Source: JARRNO01 sp037384885
GTDB taxonomy: Bacteria; Acidobacteriota; UBA4820; DSQY01
Direction of reading: 5' to 3'
Length of the DNA: 6,760 nucleotides
Assembly: GCA_037384885.1 (NCBI GenBank)
Contig: JARRNO010000187.1
Span: forward strand, 1 to 6,760
Shown one piece after another: positions 1-4,865 of this stretch. The stretch's first letter is position 1; each line of letters starts with the position of its first letter. The notes under the pieces are model-generated. The model ran no database searches, was not told where the DNA came from, and saw only the letters and a program-made list of their open reading frames with translations. The position numbers were made by a program, and so were the translations under genes.

Positions 1-1197
1 GTTGCCGTAATCCCAGAAATGAGCCCCCTTGCCGGTCAGCCGCTTAATGGCGTTGTAATGCCGCTGGAGGCTTTCATCCACCTTGGCCTTGAAAGACTCG
101 TAATCATCCCGGAGCAGCACCTTCGCATCCAGATAGCTCAGGCCCGCCGGCGTATATCCGCCTTCATAGACAGCGTGGCATGAGGTCTGATCAGACAGGA
201 GTTCCACGGGGTAATTGTTCTTGTCCACATACTCGAGGAGATCCACCACGTTTCCAAAATACGCAATCGAAACCGGTTCCACTTTCGCCTTGTACTCGTC
301 GGCCCACGAAAAGACCTGCGAAAGATCAGACGAAACCAGCTTGACCCATCCCTGGTCGTGCCTTGTCTTGATCCTGCTTTCATCCACTTCGGCGATGATT
401 CCTACGCCGCCTGCGATTTCCACGGCTTTGGCCTGCGCTCCCGACATGCCCCCCAACCCGGAGGAAATGAACGTATGGCCGGCGAGGTTGCCGCTCTCGG
501 GGATCCCGAGGTACATCCGCCCCGCGTTCAGCACCGTGATGTACGTGCCGTGAACGATGCCCTGCGGACCGATGTACATCCAGCCTCCCGCCGTCATCTG
601 TCCATAGTTGACACAGCCCAGAGCGGCCAGCCGGTGAAAGTCCTCCGCGGTATCGAACATTCCCACCATCAGTCCGTTAGTGATGATGGCGCGAGGCGCT
701 TCGGGGCGCGAGGGAAAGAGCCCGAGGGGGTGGCCCGATGAAACCACAAGAGTCTGGTTTTCCGTCATTTCAGCCAAGTATTTCTTAACCAGGCGGTACT
801 GCATCCAGTTCTGGAAGACCTGTCCCGTCTCGCCATAAGTCACCAGCTCATAGGGATACAATGCCACGTCGAAATCCAGGTTGTTGTCGATCATGACCTG
901 CATGCCCTTTGCCTGGATTGTCTTGCCCGGGTATTCGTCGATGGGCCGGCCGTAAATGCGGCCTTCCGGGCGGAAGCGATACCCGTAGATCCGTCCCATC
1001 GTCCGGAGTTCCTCCAAAAACTCCCGGGCCATTTCCTCGTGGAACCGTTCCGGAATGTAACGGAGAGCGTTCTTCAGTGCGAGCTCCGTATCCTTCCTGC
1101 CCAGCCGAAATCCCCGGCTCGGGGCCCGCCGTATGCCGTGCTCAAAGGATTTCACAGGCGGAAGTTTTTCCAAGTCGAGTATCCATGTTTCAGCCAT
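1..1197 (-). CDS. hutU: Urocanate hydratase (urocanase), long form, N-terminal 399 residues; C-terminus outside the window
   Basis: Urocanate hydratase is the second enzyme of histidine degradation. It adds water to urocanate to give imidazolonepropionate in the cytoplasm, using tightly bound NAD+ as an electrophile. My reading of the minus strand starts MAETWILDLEKLPPVKSF and stays open to the left edge. Family hallmarks are the YGQMTAGGWMYIGPQGIVHG block from residue 198, the glycine-rich NAD-binding stretch GLGGMSGAQ at 247-255, SDQTSCH around 335-341, and FWDYGN at the truncated end. The N-terminal extension (ALKNALRYIP, then an ELVTYGETGQVFQNW block) matches the roughly 670-residue form found in animals and some bacteria rather than the roughly 555-residue Pseudomonas/Bacillus form, so about 60% of the protein is visible. 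The catalytic C-terminal part is not in view. The ATG at 1197 has a GGGGGAG ribosome binding site just upstream. No other hut gene is visible, so operon membership cannot be judged. Identification is very secure. Confidence 0.97.
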   Translation of the reverse strand, partial: MAETWILDLEKLPPVKSFEHGIRRAPSRGFRLGRKDTELALKNALRYIPERFHEEMAREFLEELRTMGRIYGYRFRPEGRIYGRPIDEYPGKTIQAKGMQVMIDNNLDFDVALYPYELVTYGETGQVFQNWMQYRLVKKYLAEMTENQTLVVSSGHPLGLFPSRPEAPRAIITNGLMVGMFDTAEDFHRLAALGCVNYGQMTAGGWMYIGPQGIVHGTYITVLNAGRMYLGIPESGNLAGHTFISSGLGGMSGAQAKAVEIAGGVGIIAEVDESRIKTRHDQGWVKLVSSDLSQVFSWADEYKAKVEPVSIAYFGNVVDLLEYVDKNNYPVELLSDQTSCHAVYEGGYTPAGLSYLDAKVLLRDDYESFKAKVDESLQRHYNAIKRLTGKGAHFWDYGN

Positions 1198-1201
1198 TTT
1201 T

Positions 1202-1232
1202 CTCCCCCTATAACTCGGGTAGAATTATATCA
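1202..1232 (-). promoter_or_regulatory. Candidate extended -10 promoter and ribosome binding site of hutU
   Basis: On the minus strand TGATATAAT occupies 1232-1224, a perfect TATAAT hexamer with an upstream TG (extended -10). The corresponding -35 position, about 1247-1252, has no good match, which is typical of extended -10 promoters. Transcription would start near 1217, giving a leader of about 20 nt that contains GGGGGAG (1208-1202) as the ribosome binding site. This suggests hutU can be transcribed independently of the DUF1207 gene that ends 70 bp upstream. Confidence 0.55.
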
Positions 1233-1240
1233 TCGTCATC

Positions 1241-1259
1241 GCGCAGGTACGGGGTGCGC
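1241..1259. repeat. Short inverted repeat around the hutU -35 position
   Basis: GCGCA (1241-1245) and TGCGC (1255-1259) form a 5-bp perfect inverted repeat with a 9-nt spacer. It lies between the DUF1207 stop codon and the hutU -10 element, so its centre coincides with the -35 position. It could be an operator for hutU, or a weak 3' hairpin of the DUF1207 transcript; there is no T-tract after it on the minus strand, so an intrinsic terminator is unlikely. It does not resemble the HutC operator I know (TGTATA-type). A 5-bp repeat can easily be chance. Confidence 0.2.
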
Positions 1260-1267
1260 TGATGGAG

Positions 1268-2368
1268 TCAAAAGCTGAAGTAGAGGCCCAATCCGTAATA
1301 GCGGATTCGTTCCAGGTAAAACTGGCCGAAGGGCGAGTAGCCGCGGTAATACTCCGCCATCAGCCTGAGATGTCGGCGCCCTGAATCCGGACTGCCGAAT
1401 TCCAAGCCGAATTTTAAGCTGCCGCTTCCCGCCCAGTCATATTGCTCGAAGCTCTTGAGATCCAATCCGGCCACGAAACGGCCCACGCCTTCAAAAGGCC
1501 GTTTCCCCCGGTATTCAAGGCCCGCATGGAGTTCCCAGGGTTTCAGCGACGCCGGATCCCGGTCCATCCGGTATCCTCCCCCGCCGTACAATCGCCAGCC
1601 GCCCATGTCCTGGGAGGCGATCAGGTCCAGCTCTTCGTAACTGAGGTTGATTCTGCGGGGGTGAAACTGCAGGAGATATTCATCCCCGAGGTGCGAACTC
1701 TGGTGGTGGAGGCGTAGGCGCGTGGAAAACGATCCCCGCCTGTAGGTCAGGAGCATCCCGACGGTGTAGTCCGCATTGATAAGGTCGTGAGAAGCTGAGT
1801 CCATGTTGAATTGGGCAAAAAGGCCTCCGTCCATGCTGAACTGGAAGCCGTCTCCGGGGCGGTCTCCTCCCCACCTGACCAAGCCGAACTTTTCGCCGTA
1901 ACCCACGGCAGCCATGGTGAAGGTGGTGGTCGGCGCCTCAAGATGCCTGAAGCTGAAAAAGAATTCCGGCTGCTTCGGATCGGCGATAAGGGGCGTAAAG
2001 AGATCCCCCACTGGAAAGGCCGTCACGGGATTCCTCACGGGCGGTCCTGGTTTTAAGGCAGGGGTTGGCCCCCCCGCTTTGCTCCGGGGTGGTTCAACCC
2101 TGACGGAAACACAGCTCAACCCCTTGATGGTATGAAGCCGCCTGCTTACGGCCGCACGCTTCTTTGCGCCTGCATTTCTCAACACAACCGTGACGCAGCC
2201 GTTCCGGACGAAAACCTGAAAATTCGAAGGATCCAGCGACAATTCCCGCTGCAACACAGCTGTTACAAAACCGCGCCAGTAGCCCGGTTCCTGCCCATGG
2301 ACGCATACACCGCGTAGAACGGGAACCAGGAGAAGACAAGCCAAGAGGGCAAGAAAGACGCGGCGCAT
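1268..2368 (-). CDS. Exported DUF1207 family protein with an N-terminal BON-like domain; probable outer-membrane beta-barrel
   Basis: The protein has 366 residues. Residues 1-25 form a signal peptide (MRRVFLALLACLLLVPVLRG, cleavage probably near VHG/QE). Residues about 30-92 resemble a BON domain: a helix, then the strand-turn FQVFVRNGCVTVVLRN, a helix AAVSRRLHTIKG, and a final strand CVSVRVE. A Pro/Gly-rich linker follows (93-118). Residues 120-366 match what I know of DUF1207: FPVGDLFTPLIADPKQPEF, then LINADYTVGMLLTYRRGSFS, LHHQSSHLGDEYLL, NLSYEELDLI, WRLYGGGGYRM, and a closing YYRGYSPFGQFYLERIRYYG segment. The alternating polar/hydrophobic strands, rich in Tyr and Gly, and the C-terminal Phe (GLYFSF) look like an outer-membrane barrel; function is unknown. 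The ATG at 2368 is preferred over an upstream TTG at 2512 because it begins a proper signal peptide and has GGAGGAGG six bases upstream. The barrel assignment is inference; family membership is fairly secure. Confidence 0.85.
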   Translation of the reverse strand: MRRVFLALLACLLLVPVLRGVCVHGQEPGYWRGFVTAVLQRELSLDPSNFQVFVRNGCVTVVLRNAGAKKRAAVSRRLHTIKGLSCVSVRVEPPRSKAGGPTPALKPGPPVRNPVTAFPVGDLFTPLIADPKQPEFFFSFRHLEAPTTTFTMAAVGYGEKFGLVRWGGDRPGDGFQFSMDGGLFAQFNMDSASHDLINADYTVGMLLTYRRGSFSTRLRLHHQSSHLGDEYLLQFHPRRINLSYEELDLIASQDMGGWRLYGGGGYRMDRDPASLKPWELHAGLEYRGKRPFEGVGRFVAGLDLKSFEQYDWAGSGSLKFGLEFGSPDSGRRHLRLMAEYYRGYSPFGQFYLERIRYYGLGLYFSF

Positions 2369-2374
2369 GGGAGA

Positions 2375-2382
2375 CCTCCTCC
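2375..2382 (-). promoter_or_regulatory. Ribosome binding site fixing the DUF1207 start
   Basis: GGAGGAGG on the minus strand lies 6 nt before the ATG at 2368. It decides against the longer reading frame from 2512, whose extra 48 residues (rich in Pro, Arg and Gly) run through the hairpin and promoter-like sequence and would bury the signal peptide. Confidence 0.8.
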
Positions 2383-2422
2383 AGACCCGCGCGATCCTTT
2401 CGCCCGGGCGGATTCGCACGCC

Positions 2423-2452
2423 ATTATGCCAGCCCCCGGCCGGCCCCGGCAA
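2423..2452 (-). promoter_or_regulatory. Candidate sigma70-type promoter of the DUF1207 gene
   Basis: On the minus strand TTGCCG (2452-2447) is followed after 18 bp by CATAAT (2428-2423), which is preceded by TGG, an extended -10 feature. Transcription would start near 2416, leaving a leader of about 48 nt before the ATG at 2368. The promoter lies just downstream of the hairpin that closes the M13 gene, so the two genes appear to be separate transcription units. Assigned by eye only. Confidence 0.5.
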
Positions 2453-2470
2453 GAAGACCACGGGAGCAGC

Positions 2471-2500
2471 AAAGGGGGACCGCCGGAGCGGTCCCCCCCA
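2471..2500 (-). terminator. GC-rich hairpin terminator after the M13 peptidase gene
   Basis: GGGGGACCGC (2474-2483) and GCGGTCCCCC (2488-2497) form a perfect 10-bp stem with a 4-nt loop, starting about 10 nt beyond the M13 stop codon. Read on the minus strand it is preceded by TTTT and followed by TTTGCTGC, so the U-tract is short; termination may be partial or helped by Rho. The plus-strand reading has no T-tract. Confidence 0.65.
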
Positions 2501-2508
2501 AAATACTC

Positions 2509-4548
2509 TCAAGCAGTGGGACTCTTACCGCCGCAGGAGAATGCCTCCCTGAATTCCGGCAGATCGGACAACGTGCCGTTCACGCGGAAGCGAGCCGGAG
2601 GGTGAGGGTCCACCGTCACCATCATCTGGGCGAATTTTGGGCGGGCATGGCTGGCCCACACGTGTGCAAATCCCAGGAAGAAGAGCTGGTCCGGGGTGAA
2701 CCCGTCCACATCGGGCTGGTTGGGATGCTTTTTCAGGTACATCTGGTAGGCCCGGTACGCGAGCTTTAAGCCGCCAAGGTCCGCTATAGCTTCTCCCGTC
2801 ACCAGGTGTCCGTTGAGATGGGAACCGTCCACGGCGTAGCCGGAGTATTGCTTGGCGATGCAGGCCGCACGCGCCTTGAAGTTCGCCAGGTCCTTTTTGG
2901 TCCACCAGTTTCTCAAATTGCCGTGGCCGTCGTACTGAGATCCCTCATCGTCGAACCCGTGCGTGGTCTCATGCCCTATCACGGCTCCGATCGCGCCGTA
3001 GTTCAGTGCCTCGGGCGCGTTGGGGTTGAAAAAGGGCGGCTGAAGGATTCCAGCCGGGAAGACGATTTCATTCATCGATGGATCATAGTAGGCATTGACC
3101 ATCTGGGGGGTCATCCCCCATTCCGTCCGGTCCACGGGCTTTCCGATCTTGTTCAGGCGGCGGTCGAAATTGAATTTCGAGGCGCGCAGAACATTCAGCA
3201 CGTAGGGGCCTCGGTCAATCTTCAGCGAGGAATAGTCGCGCCATTTGTCGGGATACCCGATCTTGTCGGTGATCATATCGAGCTTCTCGATCGCCTGCTT
3301 GCGCGTGGCCGGGCTCATCCAGGACAGCGTCTCGAGGTCATCTTTGAGGGCCAGCTTGATGTTCTTCAGAATGGCGAGAACGCGGGCTTTCGATTCGGGC
3401 GGGAAGTACTTCTTGACGAAAAGCTTCCCCACGGCGAACCCGATGGCCCTGTTCTCGGCGTTGATCACCCGCTGCCATCTCGGAAGGTTTTTCTTCGTCC
3501 CCATTAATTGCGAAGAAAAGTGGAAGCTCTCGTCTACAAAGGGCCTGGAGAGATAGGGAGCCGCTCTCGAAATGAGATGCCACTTGAGATAGGTCTTCCA
3601 GTCTTTGAGCGGGACGCGTTTGAGGTCTTTGTTCATGGCCTGGAAGAAACCTGGCTGGGACACGTTGATGCTCTTGATCTCCGGATGGCCGACCTCGGCA
3701 AAGTAGTCGGGCCAGGAGAAATCGGGCGTCAAACGCGCGAGCCGGACCGTGCTCATGGGATGATAAACCGCCTTAGGTTTTCTCATCTCGGTCCGTGTCA
3801 TGGACGCTTCGGCCAGGCTCGTTTCCACGCGGAGGATGGTTCTGGCGTCCGCGGCGGCCTCAGGGGCGGGTTCTCCCAGCCACATCATCGTCGTGGCGAT
3901 ATGAAGGAGGAGATCCTGCCGGATCTTCTTGTGCCGCGGATCGTGCTTTAAATAATAGCTTCGGTCGGGCAGGCTCAGACCGCCCTGGGAAGCCACGCCG
4001 ATCACCTTGGTGCTGTCTTTGAAATCCTGCATGGATCCAAAGCGGAACAAGGCACCCACGCCAAGGCTTTGGAGGTGGGCCACTTCCCTTTGGAGGTCCT
4101 TCAGGCTGTTGACGGCGTCGATGCGGTCGAATTCGTTCTGAAGGGGCTTCACGCCGGCCTCGTTTATGGCTTTGACGTCCATGCCGCTGTAATAAAAATC
4201 GCCGACTTTCTTGAGTTCGCTCCCAGGCGCTGCGTTGTTGTCCGCCATGGCGTTTTCCAGGAGCGTATGGAGGTGGTTCATGTTCCGCTGGTGAAGCTCG
4301 GAAAATGTCCCCCAAATAGGATACTGAGGCGGGATGGGATGCGTCTTGATCCATCCGCCGTCTGCGTAGTCAAAAAAATCCTTGCAGGGCGAAACGCTCG
4401 TGTCCAGAAAACTCGGGTCAAAGCCATTCTGCTTCGCCTGGCTCCCCTCTTTTACCGGGGCTGGCGCGGGTGAAGCCGCAACGGCAGGTAGCGCCGCCAA
4501 TATCCCTAGACATGCGGCGCCGGCCAGAACATACCGTCTAATTTCCAT
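2509..4548 (-). CDS. Secreted M13 family (neprilysin/PepO-type) zinc endopeptidase
   Basis: M13 enzymes are zinc endopeptidases that cut oligopeptides, usually before hydrophobic residues; bacterial members act in the periplasm or outside the cell. This one has 679 residues. Residues 1-25 are a signal peptide (ending LPAVAA) with a Pro/Ala-rich linker after it. The mature protein opens with SPCKDFFDYADGGW (Cys55), as in the family's N-terminal helical domain. The catalytic domain has the substrate-binding NAY (485-487), the zinc motif HETTH (526-530, ligands His526 and His530, catalytic Glu527), and GEAIADLGG with third ligand Glu586 and Asp590. DPHPPARFRVNG supplies His649 and Arg655, equivalent to neprilysin His711 and Arg717. 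All catalytic residues are therefore present. The C-terminus ends FSCGGKSPTA, about 8-10 residues short of the usual tail ending in Trp. The ATG at 4548 is chosen for the signal peptide and a perfect AAGGAGG 5 nt upstream; the frame is open 14 codons further. A hairpin closes the gene, and an M61 peptidase gene is divergent to it. Confidence 0.97.
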   Translation of the reverse strand: MEIRRYVLAGAACLGILAALPAVAASPAPAPVKEGSQAKQNGFDPSFLDTSVSPCKDFFDYADGGWIKTHPIPPQYPIWGTFSELHQRNMNHLHTLLENAMADNNAAPGSELKKVGDFYYSGMDVKAINEAGVKPLQNEFDRIDAVNSLKDLQREVAHLQSLGVGALFRFGSMQDFKDSTKVIGVASQGGLSLPDRSYYLKHDPRHKKIRQDLLLHIATTMMWLGEPAPEAAADARTILRVETSLAEASMTRTEMRKPKAVYHPMSTVRLARLTPDFSWPDYFAEVGHPEIKSINVSQPGFFQAMNKDLKRVPLKDWKTYLKWHLISRAAPYLSRPFVDESFHFSSQLMGTKKNLPRWQRVINAENRAIGFAVGKLFVKKYFPPESKARVLAILKNIKLALKDDLETLSWMSPATRKQAIEKLDMITDKIGYPDKWRDYSSLKIDRGPYVLNVLRASKFNFDRRLNKIGKPVDRTEWGMTPQMVNAYYDPSMNEIVFPAGILQPPFFNPNAPEALNYGAIGAVIGHETTHGFDDEGSQYDGHGNLRNWWTKKDLANFKARAACIAKQYSGYAVDGSHLNGHLVTGEAIADLGGLKLAYRAYQMYLKKHPNQPDVDGFTPDQLFFLGFAHVWASHARPKFAQMMVTVDPHPPARFRVNGTLSDLPEFREAFSCGGKSPTA

Positions 4549-4553
4549 GAATT

Positions 4554-4560
4554 CCTCCTT
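4554..4560 (-). promoter_or_regulatory. Ribosome binding site fixing the M13 peptidase start
   Basis: AAGGAGG on the minus strand, 5 nt before the ATG at 4548, is a full anti-16S match. It selects this start over an in-frame ATG at 4590 that would add 14 mostly polar residues before the signal peptide. Confidence 0.85.
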
Positions 4561-4606
4561 CACGGTTCCGTCTGTTGGGTAAAAACACAATGACAGGTTT
4601 CTTTTA

Positions 4607-4633
4607 ACGATAAAACGAGTGAAAAAGTTTCAA
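4607..4633 (-). promoter_or_regulatory. Weak candidate promoter of the M13 peptidase gene
   Basis: On the minus strand TTGAAA (4633-4628) is followed after 15 bp by TATCGT (4612-4607). The -35 is good, the -10 is a 4/6 match, and the spacer is short. It sits in the AT-rich part of the gap and would give a leader of about 50 nt. No better hexamer pair is visible in this direction. Confidence 0.3.
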
Positions 4634-4650
4634 GGGCCTTCCCATCTCCC

Positions 4651-4669
4651 CCGGCTCGCTCCGGTCGCT
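4651..4669. repeat. Imperfect tandem repeat between the divergent promoters
   Basis: CCGGCTCGCT (4651-4660) is followed directly by CCGGTCGCT (4661-4669), the same unit with one base missing. It lies midway between the candidate -35 elements of the M13 and M61 genes. A regulator binding tandem sites here could control both genes, but a chance duplication in GC-rich DNA is equally possible. Confidence 0.3.
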
Positions 4670-4680
4670 GACATGGCAGG

Positions 4681-4710
4681 TTGGAATTGAAGCTCATTTT
4701 AGGGTATTTC
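4681..4710 (+). promoter_or_regulatory. Weak candidate promoter of the M61 peptidase gene
   Basis: TTGGAA (4681-4686) and TATTTC (4705-4710) are 18 bp apart in a locally AT-rich patch. The -10 is a poor match (TAT then TTC). If used, transcription begins near 4717, just before the inverted-repeat series at 4722-4844, giving a leader of about 149 nt. This is the most promoter-like plus-strand sequence in the gap. Confidence 0.25.
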
Positions 4711-4721
4711 TTTAGGTAGCG

Positions 4722-4844
4722 AAGGAGGAGCCGTCCGCTGTCCCGGACGATTTCCCTACTCCTTGGCGTCCCGTTACGCCATACCCCCGGGACCGCCGGC
4801 TGCGCGTTCCCGGACTTGCTGACCCACGCCGGAAAACCACGGCG
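4722..4844 (+). other. Candidate structured 5' leader of the M61 peptidase mRNA (series of hairpins)
   Basis: Perfect inverted repeats follow one another here. AAGGAG (4722-4727) can pair with CTCCTT (4759-4764), enclosing CGTCCG (4732-4737) with CGGACG (4744-4749). TGGCGT (4764-4769) pairs with ACGCCA (4776-4781) over a 6-nt loop. CCGGGA (4787-4792) pairs with TCCCGG (4808-4813). CGCCG (4827-4831) pairs with CGGCG (4840-4844) over an 8-nt loop. The M61 ribosome binding site follows 8 nt later and stays unpaired. The octamer TCCCGGAC occurs twice (4741-4748 and 4808-4815), so alternative pairings are possible. I recognise no known riboswitch or leader family, there is no U-tract, and no credible leader peptide. 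Chance folding in GC-rich sequence is the main alternative. Confidence 0.35.
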
Positions 4845-4851
4845 GACAACC

Positions 4852-4858
4852 AGGAGGT
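4852..4858 (+). promoter_or_regulatory. Ribosome binding site of the M61 peptidase gene
   Basis: AGGAGGT lies 7 nt before the ATG at 4866, the expected spacing for a strong site. It supports this start, which also opens a signal peptide. Confidence 0.85.
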
Positions 4859-4865
4859 CAATACA

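Noticed and set aside
2369..2512. An N-terminal extension of the DUF1207 protein from a TTG at 2512, which would overlap the end of the M13 gene by 4 bp and suggest translational coupling.
   Set aside because: The extra residues precede a clean signal peptide, cross a terminator hairpin and a promoter-like sequence, and a GGAGGAGG site marks the ATG at 2368.
2490..2530. A frameshift restoring a normal M13 tail: the +2 frame after the stop reads C-L-R-V-F-W, reminiscent of the neprilysin CRVW end.
   Set aside because: The spacing from the last conserved Cys is far too short (about 5 residues instead of about 11), the frame does not stop after the Trp, and the sequence runs straight into the terminator hairpin. 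Most likely coincidence.
2806..3507. A 233-codon plus-strand frame opposite the M13 peptidase gene.
   Set aside because: It is also in codon-on-codon register with the sense gene and arises from the same codon bias; no recognisable protein features.
4673..4690. A tiny leader peptide (MAGWN then stop) in the M61 upstream region.
   Set aside because: There is no ribosome binding site before it, it lies upstream of the candidate transcription start, and its composition suggests no attenuation mechanism.
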